From Candidatus Saccharimonadota bacterium (lineage in GTDB: Bacteria > Eremiobacterota > Xenobia > Xenobiales > Xenobiaceae), in the NCBI GenBank assembly GCA_004554425.1, contig SFMI01000130.1, positions 1-7,933 of the forward strand: a stretch of DNA of 7,933 nt. Direction: 5' to 3'. Below the pieces are notes generated by a model. That model was given only the letters and a program-made list of their open reading frames with translations. It ran no database searches and had not been told where the DNA came from. The translations under genes and the position numbers were made by a program. Every line of letters begins with the position of its first letter. The stretch's first letter is position 1. Below, in pieces: positions 1 to 5,800 of the stretch.

Positions 1-1
1 T

Positions 2-502
2 TATGACAACGGTAAGGCGGTGGAACAGGATTATGTTGAATCAGCAAAATGGTATCGTAAAGCTGCTGAGCAAGGTTATGGTTTAGCTCAAACTGCTTTA
101 GGATTTAGTTACAGGTGTGGGTATGGGGTAGCTCAGGACTATATCGAGGCTATAAAATGGTATCGCAAGGCTGCCGAACAGGGTGATAGTTTGGCTCAAT
201 ACTATCTAGGAGCTGGGTATTTTTCTGGTGAGGGAGCGGAACAAAATTATGCTGAAGGCATAAAGTGGATTCGCAAGTCTGCAGAACAAAATAATAGCTG
301 GGCTCAAGCTTGCCTTGGAGATAGATATTATAACGGAGAGGGAGTAGAACAAAATTATTCTGAAGCAGTAAAGTGGTACCGTAAAGCTACAGAATTTCAT
401 GGTAATGAAGCAAAATTCTGCTTAGGATATAATTATCACATTAGTAAAGACATTGATAAGTTGTTTCCTGAAGGAATTTCTTCAGCTTACAAAGTTGAAT
501 AA
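2..502 (+). CDS. Sel1-like repeat protein, 5'-truncated by the window edge, upstream part
   Basis: The frame is open from base 2 and reads as Sel1 repeat straight away (YDNGKAVEQDYVESAKWYRK), so the true start lies outside the window; the GTG at 20 is internal to a repeat. Four 36-residue units end in W-Y/I-R-K-A/S-A/T-E at bases 50, 158, 266 and 374, followed by a degenerate fifth that loses the G-x-G turn and stops at TAA 500-502. Sel1 units are TPR-like helical pairs that build solenoid scaffolds for protein-protein contacts, often in envelope or signalling roles; the partner here is unknown. No signal peptide can be judged because the N-terminus is missing. The next four units continue one frame over (to 911), so this is probably one gene with a frame break rather than two genes. 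Family assignment is sure; the integrity of the gene is not. Confidence 0.85.
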   Translation, partial: YDNGKAVEQDYVESAKWYRKAAEQGYGLAQTALGFSYRCGYGVAQDYIEAIKWYRKAAEQGDSLAQYYLGAGYFSGEGAEQNYAEGIKWIRKSAEQNNSWAQACLGDRYYNGEGVEQNYSEAVKWYRKATEFHGNEAKFCLGYNYHISKDIDKLFPEGISSAYKVE

Positions 503-908
503 AAAAAATTCAGAAAAAGCTGTTGGATGGTATCGCAAAGCTGCTGAAAATGGATATGCTCCAGGGCAGGCTATGTTAGGAATTCTTTATAGCAGTGGAG
601 ATGGCGTAAAAAAGGATGATGCTCAAGCTGTAATGTGGAGTCGCAAAGCTGCTGAACAAGGTAACGCAGTGGGACAGTTTAATTTAGCAAATCATTATTA
701 CTATGGACAAGGTGTAGTAAAAAATTACAATGAGGCTGTAAAATGGTACATAGCATCTGCAGAGCAGGGATTTCCTCTAGCTCAGTACTATTTGGGAATA
801 TGTTATGGTAATGGTAACGGGGTAGAACGAGATTTTGTTGAAGGGATGAAGTGGATTCGCAAAGCAGCGGAACAAGGATGTGAGGAAGCTGTCGAGTTCT
901 TAAAGGAG
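2..908 (+). repeat. Tandem Sel1-encoding repeat, 108-bp period, eight units
   Basis: The conserved TGG codon of the WYRK motif recurs at 50, 158, 266, 374, then 528, 636, 744 and 852. The spacing is exactly 108 bp (36 codons) each time except 374 to 528, which is 154 bp. The extra 46 bp is not a multiple of three and accounts for the frame change. Units are diverged at the DNA level, so this is an old protein repeat rather than a recent amplification. Confidence 0.9.
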
Positions 909-911
909 TGA
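453..911 (+). CDS. Sel1-like repeat protein, downstream part in the +1 frame
   Basis: This frame is open from 426 to TGA 909-911. It carries the end of the degenerate unit (KAVGWYRKAAENG) and three good Sel1 units, with W-x-R/I codons at 528, 636, 744 and 852, then a short cap (CEEAVEFLKE). The only early start is TTG at 453, which has no ribosome binding site and lies inside a region that is not repeat-like, so independent translation is doubtful. The likeliest reading is the C-terminal half of the gene that enters from base 2, separated by a +1 frame change somewhere in 426-502. If joined, the visible protein would be about 300 residues with eight Sel1 units. It could be a decayed gene, an assembly indel, or a true separate ORF; I favour one split gene. 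Transcription probably ends at the hairpin 949-993. Confidence 0.65.
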   Translation: MISCFLKEFLQLTKLNKKNSEKAVGWYRKAAENGYAPGQAMLGILYSSGDGVKKDDAQAVMWSRKAAEQGNAVGQFNLANHYYYGQGVVKNYNEAVKWYIASAEQGFPLAQYYLGICYGNGNGVERDFVEGMKWIRKAAEQGCEEAVEFLKE

Positions 912-948
912 TAATACAAAAAGAGTCCAGTTAAATATATTTGTGCAA

Positions 949-993
949 AAAAATAGCCTCCTAAGCTTTTATTTGGCTCGGGAGGCTATTTTT
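949..993. terminator. Bidirectional Rho-independent terminator between Sel1 gene and glgP
   Basis: A perfect 13-bp stem pairs 949-961 (aaaaatagcctcc) with 981-993 (ggaggctattttt), with a 19-nt loop. There is an A run on the left and a T run on the right, so transcripts from both directions end in a U tract. It sits between the Sel1 stop at 911 and the convergent glgP stop at 1024, and serves both genes. Confidence 0.9.
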
Positions 994-1023
994 ATTTATT
1001 GTCTATTTGCTCGGTGCTATAAA

Positions 1024-3573
1024 CTAGCGGGACCAGCAAATGAAGTTGACGACATCGTTGAACTTAGCGGCAACGTGAGTAGGAATTACTCTTACCGAAT
1101 AGGCAAAGGTGCCAGTAGCGTTGGGAGTAATCTTGCCTTCATAGCAATGAGCGCCGTCGCGATAGCCGCCATAGTTGAGCTTAACTACCTGAGGGTTGAC
1201 GATCTCTTCATTGACTAATTTACCAGCATAAAGCTCTACTTCAACTTCCTGAGGATTGAGTCTACCTAAGAAGACGCGAGCGCTGACAGAAATTTCCTGA
1301 CCGCGTTTTACTTCACCGCGCTGCTGAATTTCAGACTCTAAGTTGACGTCATTCCATACGCCCTCTAAGTACTGCTTCCAACCGGCTAAATCTTTGGCCT
1401 TGGTGTAGCCATTTTCTCCGGCACTTTCACCGGCAATACCAGCGGGAACGTAAATTTCGTGGCAATAGTCATGAAGCATACGATGAGTGGAATACTCAGG
1501 CACCAAAGTACGAACGGCATTCTGCATCATGGCAGTCCAAACGGTAGGAATACCATTTTCGTCGCGATCATCGTAGTAAGCAGGAACGATTTCGTCTTCC
1601 AAAGTGGAGTAGAGCGAATTAGTATCGATCAAGTCCTGCTCTTCGTTGCTGTTGTAGTGACGGTTTTCGCCAATAGACCAACCGTTCTGACCGTTGAAGC
1701 CTTCAGCCCACCAACCATCTAAAACACTGAAGTTAAGCACACCGTTCATGGCCGCTTTTTCACCGGAGGTACCGGAAGCTTCCAGAGGACGACGAGGGTT
1801 ATTAAGCCATACGTCGACGCCTTGTACTAAGTAGCGGGCCAAATCGATATCATAGTCTTCTAACAGAATGATGCGTCCTTTAAATTCAGGCATCTTGCTG
1901 TAATCATGGATACGCTTAATGAATTCCTGACCGGGACGATCGGCGGGGTGAGCTTTACCGGCGAAGACGAAGTTTACTTCGCGGCCGGGAGTAAGCATGA
2001 TCTTCTTGAGGCGCTCAATATTGGAGAAAAGCAAGACGGCGCGTTTGTAAGTGGCGAAACGTCTGGCAAAACCGACAGTCAAAACGCTGGGAGAAAGAAT
2101 CTTCTTGGCAGCTTCGATTTCGGACAGAGGAGCACTTAAGCGGCGCAAACGACGTTCGTGACGGGCTCTGACTCCATCAATCATGCGCTGTTTCAAAGTC
2201 TGGTGTACAGACCAAATATCACCAGCGGGAATCTTAGCTTTATCCCAAAGTTTGTGGCTGTCGGGATTGATGCGCCAATCTTTGGAGACGTGCTTATCGT
2301 ATAAACGAGCCATTTCCGGAGCAATCCAAGTTCCGATATGGACGCCGTTAGTAACGGAAGTAATGGGAATTTCGGCAGCGGGAACTTCGGGCCATACATC
2401 GCGCCATAAGTGGCGGGAGACGTCGCCATGTAATTTACTTACGCCGTTGCGGAAACTGGCCAATTTAAGGCAGAAGATAGTTAAATTGAAAGGAGCGTCG
2501 GGCTGGCCGGGATTCTGGCCTAAGCGCATAAACTCGTTGCGGGACATGCCCAATTCGTTACGCACTTTCCAGAAATGCATTTCCATGAGGTCGCTGCCGA
2601 AAGCGTCTTGACCGGCGGGTACAGGAGTGTGAGTAGTGAAGCATACTTTGGGAGAAATAGCTTCGATAGCCTGACGCCAGTTGAGGCCTTTTTCAGTAAC
2701 ATATTCACGCATGAGCTCAATAGTCAGGAAGGCAGAGTGACCTTCGTTCATATGCCATACCCAAGGATTGATGCCTAAGCGACGTAAAGCCTTCACACCG
2801 CCGATACCCAAGATCTTTTCCTGGGCGATGCGCATCTGATTGTCGCCGCCATAGAGACGGGCAGAGAGACCGCGATCGGCTACAGAGTTCTGCTCAATAT
2901 CGGTATCGAGCAAGTAAAGTTTAATACGGCCGACTTGAATGATCCAAACGCGAGCATTGACAATGCGGTCAGGCATCTCAATTTGTACAACAATTTCGTT
3001 GCCGTTAGCGTCTGTGGCTTTTTCAGCTGGAACCATAGAGAAGTCTAAGGGCTTGTAGCTAGCTTCCTGCCAACCGTCTTGATTGATAGTCTGAATGAAG
3101 TAACCGTGATTATAAAGGAGACCTACACCAATCATGGGGATTCCCATATCGGAAGCGGTCTTAATATGGTCGCCGGATAAAATGCCTAAACCACCAGAAT
3201 AAATAGGCAGACTCTCGTGCATGCCAAATTCGGCGGAGAAATAAGCAATTACTTTGTCTTTGCTTTCGGGGAAGGCTTCGCTGTAGCGAGTGCTCTTAGG
3301 ATTCATGTAAGCCTTGAATTTGGCATATACATCATCGTAAGCTTTTAAATACTTGGCGTCTTTAGCAGCTTCTTCGAGCTTAGCTTGATCAATGTTGGCT
3401 AAAACGGCCACAGGATTGTGACCTACGCTCTTCCAGAGCTCTTGATCTAAGCCGGAAAAGAGAGCCAGAGCTTCGGGAGTCCAAGACCACCACAAGTTGT
3501 GGGATAATTCCTGCAAACCGGCAATGCGCTCGGGCAAGACAGGACGAACTACTACGGTGCCTAAAATGTGCAC
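1024..3573 (-). CDS. glgP: Alpha-glucan (glycogen/maltodextrin) phosphorylase, GT35 short-form family
   Basis: This 849-residue PLP enzyme would release glucose-1-phosphate from the non-reducing ends of alpha-1,4-glucans in the cytoplasm. Residues 1 to about 110 match the N-terminal domain typical of the short-form family (PERIAGLQELSHNLWWSW). The catalytic part follows, with YFSAEFG at 111-117, SGGLGILSGDH at about 126-136, HMNEGHSAF, FTTHTPVPAGQD and VTNGVHIGTW. The PLP-binding region is EASGTSGEKAAMNG, whose Lys606 is the expected Schiff-base lysine. About 170 residues follow the catalytic core and end in a predicted beta-rich tail, giving the usual length for this subfamily. All key motifs are present and the frame is intact. 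The start is GTG at 3573, supported by GGAGG 8 nt upstream. No other glg gene is in the window, so the gene looks monocistronic, with a long structured leader upstream and the shared terminator at 949-993 downstream. Confidence 0.95.
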   Translation of the reverse strand: MHILGTVVVRPVLPERIAGLQELSHNLWWSWTPEALALFSGLDQELWKSVGHNPVAVLANIDQAKLEEAAKDAKYLKAYDDVYAKFKAYMNPKSTRYSEAFPESKDKVIAYFSAEFGMHESLPIYSGGLGILSGDHIKTASDMGIPMIGVGLLYNHGYFIQTINQDGWQEASYKPLDFSMVPAEKATDANGNEIVVQIEMPDRIVNARVWIIQVGRIKLYLLDTDIEQNSVADRGLSARLYGGDNQMRIAQEKILGIGGVKALRRLGINPWVWHMNEGHSAFLTIELMREYVTEKGLNWRQAIEAISPKVCFTTHTPVPAGQDAFGSDLMEMHFWKVRNELGMSRNEFMRLGQNPGQPDAPFNLTIFCLKLASFRNGVSKLHGDVSRHLWRDVWPEVPAAEIPITSVTNGVHIGTWIAPEMARLYDKHVSKDWRINPDSHKLWDKAKIPAGDIWSVHQTLKQRMIDGVRARHERRLRRLSAPLSEIEAAKKILSPSVLTVGFARRFATYKRAVLLFSNIERLKKIMLTPGREVNFVFAGKAHPADRPGQEFIKRIHDYSKMPEFKGRIILLEDYDIDLARYLVQGVDVWLNNPRRPLEASGTSGEKAAMNGVLNFSVLDGWWAEGFNGQNGWSIGENRHYNSNEEQDLIDTNSLYSTLEDEIVPAYYDDRDENGIPTVWTAMMQNAVRTLVPEYSTHRMLHDYCHEIYVPAGIAGESAGENGYTKAKDLAGWKQYLEGVWNDVNLESEIQQRGEVKRGQEISVSARVFLGRLNPQEVEVELYAGKLVNEEIVNPQVVKLNYGGYRDGAHCYEGKITPNATGTFAYSVRVIPTHVAAKFNDVVNFICWSR

Positions 3574-3580
3574 GGTATAA

Positions 3581-3586
3581 ACCTCC
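3581..3586 (-). promoter_or_regulatory. Ribosome binding site of glgP, fixing a GTG start
   Basis: The minus strand reads cGGAGGT, then 8 nt, then GTG at 3573. This near-consensus Shine-Dalgarno at normal spacing decides in favour of the GTG start. Confidence 0.85.
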
Positions 3587-3610
3587 GAATGTTTTTTTAT
3601 TTAATTTATG

Positions 3611-3644
3611 AAAAAATTGTTTCTGGAGCCGCCAACCGGCTTCC
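3611..3644 (-). terminator. Attenuator-like hairpin in the glgP leader
   Basis: On the minus strand, GGAAGCCG (3644-3637) pairs with CGGCTCC (3631-3625) over 7 bp with one bulged A and a 5-nt loop. A U6 run (3616-3611) lies 8 nt further on. The gap before the U run makes it weaker than a textbook terminator. It lies between the inverted repeat 3687-3752 and the glgP start, where an attenuator would be expected. Confidence 0.35.
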
Positions 3645-3686
3645 AAGCATTTTTTCGAGCTGATTTACCTCCCAGTCGAAAACTTG

Positions 3687-3752
3687 CGAAAAGCCGTCCC
3701 CCTATCGGCTAAATTTTACTTTAACTTTATCCAGGGGTCGCTCGGCTTTTCG
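3687..3752 (-). promoter_or_regulatory. Long inverted repeat in the glgP upstream region
   Basis: A perfect 10-bp pairing joins 3687-3696 with 3743-3752 (CGAAAAGCCG / CGGCTTTTCG). After a small internal loop, a further 5 bp (3699-3703 with 3733-3737) extends it. The enclosed loop contains another AGCCG copy (3706-3710) that can instead pair with 3692-3696, so two mutually exclusive folds are possible in a glgP leader RNA. It does not match a riboswitch consensus that I can recall. It could be an RNA switch, an operator, or a stem that ends upstream transcription. Confidence 0.45.
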
Positions 3753-3790
3753 AATTGCAAAAGAATATACCTTTCGATATGAAAAAGAAG

Positions 3791-3825
3791 GCAAAAATAT
3801 TTACAGTTTTTGTGCCTATTTTTGC
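3791..3825 (-). terminator. Weak AT-rich hairpin at the end of the zinc-ribbon operon
   Basis: Nine bases pair perfectly (3791-3799 gcaaaaata with 3817-3825 tatttttgc), overlapping the stop codon of the tail-anchored zinc-ribbon gene. Only two pairs are G:C and no long U run follows on the minus strand, so termination here would be inefficient and read-through into glgP is possible. Confidence 0.25.
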
Positions 3826-4418
3826 TTTATAAATGTGGATAAACTAAATACTGCTAATTTTTTGCCGATCATGAATATGCACAGAGCCAATATCCCTACA
3901 CCTAAAAGAGCAGCTACTATCTTATTGCACAGCGTCTTACCTTTGCTGTCGGTGGGCATGATAGGTTTTACAGAGGTGCCGCTTGGCTGTGTTTCTGCGG
4001 AGCTATCCAAACCTTTCAATATTGCATTGCCATTGGAGATAAGTTTTTGGCAACTATTGGCCAAGTTGGAGAAAAAGCTTCCAACTTTACCTGCTGTTTG
4101 GCTTTGAGAAACACTACTTCTTTGTAAGCTGTTTTTCAAAACTTGCGAAGAAGTAGTAGGTAGGGCAGCCTTGATGCTGTTGGCTGGCAAAGTCAGTTGA
4201 GGAGAAATATCATCTGAAGTGGTAGAGGTGATTGTATTGCTTGGAGCTTGAACAACTGATTGTAACTGTGTTTCATTGGAGAGTAGTTCAGACTCTGCGG
4301 GCAATGTTGGCAAAGTGCCGACAGTTTCTTTATTTGCGTCGGTAAGTTCAGAACCACACTCATCACAGTAATGTGAGTTAGGCAAATTCTGAGCGTGACA
4401 TTTGGGACACTCTAACAT
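3816..4418 (-). CDS. Zinc-ribbon protein with a C-terminal membrane anchor (uncharacterised)
   Basis: The protein has 200 residues. An N-terminal zinc ribbon uses Cys4, Cys7, Cys18 and Cys21 (CPKCHAQN...YCDECGSE). Residues 25 to about 160 are Ser/Thr/Gln/Pro-rich, low in complexity and probably disordered. A single hydrophobic helix follows at about 167-185 (IVAALLGVGILALCIFMIG), with a short basic tail. No signal peptide is visible, so the zinc ribbon probably faces the cytoplasm and the protein is anchored by its C-terminus. The ATG at 4418 has AGGAG at 4435-4431, 12 nt upstream, overlapping the stop codon of the preceding gene. The 15-bp gap implies co-transcription, perhaps translational coupling, with that gene, which also carries a zinc ribbon. 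The function is unknown to me; similar CxxC-linker-TM proteins are usually annotated only as zinc-ribbon domain proteins. Confidence 0.75.
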   Translation of the reverse strand: MLECPKCHAQNLPNSHYCDECGSELTDANKETVGTLPTLPAESELLSNETQLQSVVQAPSNTITSTTSDDISPQLTLPANSIKAALPTTSSQVLKNSLQRSSVSQSQTAGKVGSFFSNLANSCQKLISNGNAILKGLDSSAETQPSGTSVKPIMPTDSKGKTLCNKIVAALLGVGILALCIFMIGKKLAVFSLSTFIKQK

Positions 4419-4433
4419 ATCGTTGGGCTACTC

Positions 4434-5489
4434 CTATCTGGCGGCAGAAACCTTATTTTGGGTGTCTATCATAAGCGTTGCGCCTGCAACTATAACATCA
4501 AAGCCTTCGTCCAATATTTGCTCATCTTGGCTGTCAAAGAAGCTTTGCATTTTTTTTACTCCTCTGGACAGAGTATTTAAGCCAGTCTCCATGTCGTTGT
4601 AGAGTGAAAGTATGGCCTCTCGGTTGCTTTCTTCGCTTTCAGTTTGAGCAGCGGCTTTTTTCTTCATTTCGGCAAATTGGGCTAGACCGTCAGATACTTT
4701 TTGGGCGAAGAAGTCTATCTCTCGTTTAAGATCTTTCTGATCTAACAGCTGACGTTTATATGAATTGAGTGAGCCTTCCAATCTGGAAATATAAGTGTAG
4801 GCCGGCCCTTTAGTTTCGAGGGGGACGTTTTCTTTTATTTCCATAGTTTGGGTAGAAAGACCGACAATAGCAGGCATAATTGCATTACAAGCTCGACATT
4901 TTTTTGCTCCGCCAGGATTGAGAGCGCCGCAATTAGGGCAAGCAGCCGGTTGAGCTGTAGAAGCTTTTATAAGCCTTTCTTGGACAGCAATAAGTACTTC
5001 GCTACTTTGTAACAGTTCCGAGCAGCCTTCTTTTAGCAGCTTTTTGTCGTAACTTCTTTGGAAACGAGTCATTTTTTCTAAAGCTTGCCCCATCTTTTGT
5101 AAAGCTTGTTCGGCTATGGGAAGCAGCTTTTCGACGTCGTCATTTTCCTTGGGAATATCTTTTATGCTGGCAAAATCGTCTTTAAATTCTAAGAAACGAT
5201 CGCGTAACCACGCTACTTTGTCTTTAAGCACTTCTGGCTTATATTGTCCTTTGGCAACTCCAGTAGCTATGCGGACAATTTCTTGGATATAGGGAGATTT
5301 TGAAAAAACAGGGAAGGACTCTTCTTCCTTTTTCATTTGCTCGAAAATCTCGAACATTTGAGCCAAAGCTTTGCGTCCTTGATCTATTAGCTCAGGGAAA
5401 GGCTCGACTTTATTATTGGCTAAATTCTGTTTTAAACCGCTCAAAACCTCAGGAAGCGGCCAAATATTGGGTAAATTCTGCCATATCAC
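4434..5489 (-). CDS. Helical protein with central zinc ribbon and internal duplication (uncharacterised), main part of a frame-broken gene
   Basis: The 351-codon frame is almost entirely helix-forming, with a central zinc ribbon of Cys184, Cys187, Cys198 and Cys201 (CPNCGALN...KKCRACNA). The helical segment at 136-173 matches 310-347 without gaps (10 of 38 identical, many conservative), so two copies of one helical module flank the metal site. There is no signal peptide or membrane segment, so it should be cytoplasmic. The nominal GTG start at 5489 has no ribosome binding site, and the first 13 codons look non-coding. A well-formed 52-codon ORF with an ATG at 5607 lies just upstream in another frame, and joining it at Ser52 and Glu14 by skipping one base would give about 390 residues. 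The real N-terminus is therefore probably the upstream ORF. It is followed at 15 bp by the tail-anchored zinc-ribbon gene. I do not recognise the family. Confidence 0.75.
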   Translation of the reverse strand: MIWQNLPNIWPLPEVLSGLKQNLANNKVEPFPELIDQGRKALAQMFEIFEQMKKEEESFPVFSKSPYIQEIVRIATGVAKGQYKPEVLKDKVAWLRDRFLEFKDDFASIKDIPKENDDVEKLLPIAEQALQKMGQALEKMTRFQRSYDKKLLKEGCSELLQSSEVLIAVQERLIKASTAQPAACPNCGALNPGGAKKCRACNAIMPAIVGLSTQTMEIKENVPLETKGPAYTYISRLEGSLNSYKRQLLDQKDLKREIDFFAQKVSDGLAQFAEMKKKAAAQTESEESNREAILSLYNDMETGLNTLSRGVKKMQSFFDSQDEQILDEGFDVIVAGATLMIDTQNKVSAAR

Positions 5490-5607
5490 GTAGAGTTTGG
5501 GAAAGCTCTTCTTTAGCGGAAGGGTCGTCGGGAGCTTCGTAAACTAATTCGGCAGCTCGAATAACTTCATTAAAAACAGGCGATATAGAAAGTTCAAAAG
5601 GATCCAT
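5449..5607 (-). CDS. Probable 5' end of the zinc-ribbon gene in another frame (52 codons)
   Basis: ATG at 5607 opens a frame reading MDPFELSISPVFNEVIRAAE and onward through RDMAEFTQYLAAS to TGA at 5451-5449. The composition (acidic, amphipathic helix) matches the downstream 351-codon frame, whereas the stretch of the downstream frame that overlaps it (VIWQNLPNIWPLP) does not. An in-frame TAG lies five codons before the ATG, so no longer start exists. No Shine-Dalgarno is seen. The stop context is GCT TCC TGA GG; skipping the T gives TCC-GAG and enters the downstream frame directly. It may instead be a short separate protein, or the result of an indel in the sequence. Confidence 0.55.
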   Translation of the reverse strand: MDPFELSISPVFNEVIRAAELVYEAPDDPSAKEELSQTLRDMAEFTQYLAAS

Positions 5608-5675
5608 GCGACAAAGTTTCTAGCTTACTTATTTACTACCTTTTTTCGCTTTATGAGCTGAAAATTTTAATTTTT

Positions 5676-5705
5676 GCTATAGCGAAGGAAAACGGACTTT
5701 AGCAA
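5676..5705 (-). promoter_or_regulatory. Candidate sigma-70 promoter of the zinc-ribbon unit
   Basis: On the minus strand, TTGCTA (5705-5700), an 18-nt spacer and TATAGC (5681-5676) match four of six bases in each box. It would give a leader of about 60 nt before the ATG at 5607. The evidence is weak sequence matching only. Confidence 0.3.
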
Positions 5706-5784
5706 CCAAACGATTACACTTCTAATTTACTTTAATTTATTTCCGACAAATGGGCTTGGCTTGTTAGAAGTTATCCCTTTTAGC

Positions 5785-5790
5785 GGAGGA
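5785..5790 (+). promoter_or_regulatory. Ribosome binding site of trpS
   Basis: GGAGGA lies 10 nt before the ATG at 5801, which fixes the start. Confidence 0.85.
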
Positions 5791-5800
5791 GCAATTAAAA

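Noticed and set aside
501..508. A8 run considered as a simple phase-variable tract that alone toggles the Sel1 frame.
   Set aside because: The stop codon TAA uses the T at 500 just before the run, so changing the A count does not remove the stop. The 46-bp surplus in the repeat period also needs explaining.
2..908. Regular 108-bp spacing considered as a CRISPR or satellite array.
   Set aside because: The units are diverged in DNA but conserved as protein with Sel1 signatures, so it is a coding repeat.
943..1218. Open frame on the + strand opposite the glgP 3' end.
   Set aside because: It starts in the terminator hairpin and lies antisense to a conserved glgP coding region. It has no ribosome binding site or recognisable domain.
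3764..3794. Possible glgP promoter on the minus strand: TTGCCT (3794-3789) and TATATT (3769-3764).
   Set aside because: The spacer is 19 nt, and the -35 box overlaps an AT-rich hairpin. The match is too weak to annotate, though a start near 3757 would include the whole structured leader.
5300..5542. Open frame on the + strand opposite the zinc-ribbon gene.
   Set aside because: The antisense frame has no start signal, and the minus-strand frames are the convincing coding ones here.
5608..5800. Upstream region of trpS examined for a T-box riboswitch or trp leader.
   Set aside because: No T-box antiterminator sequence, no tryptophan-codon leader peptide and no strong hairpin with a T run. Only short AT-rich palindromes such as gctatagc and a 6-bp ttcgct/agcgaa pairing were seen.
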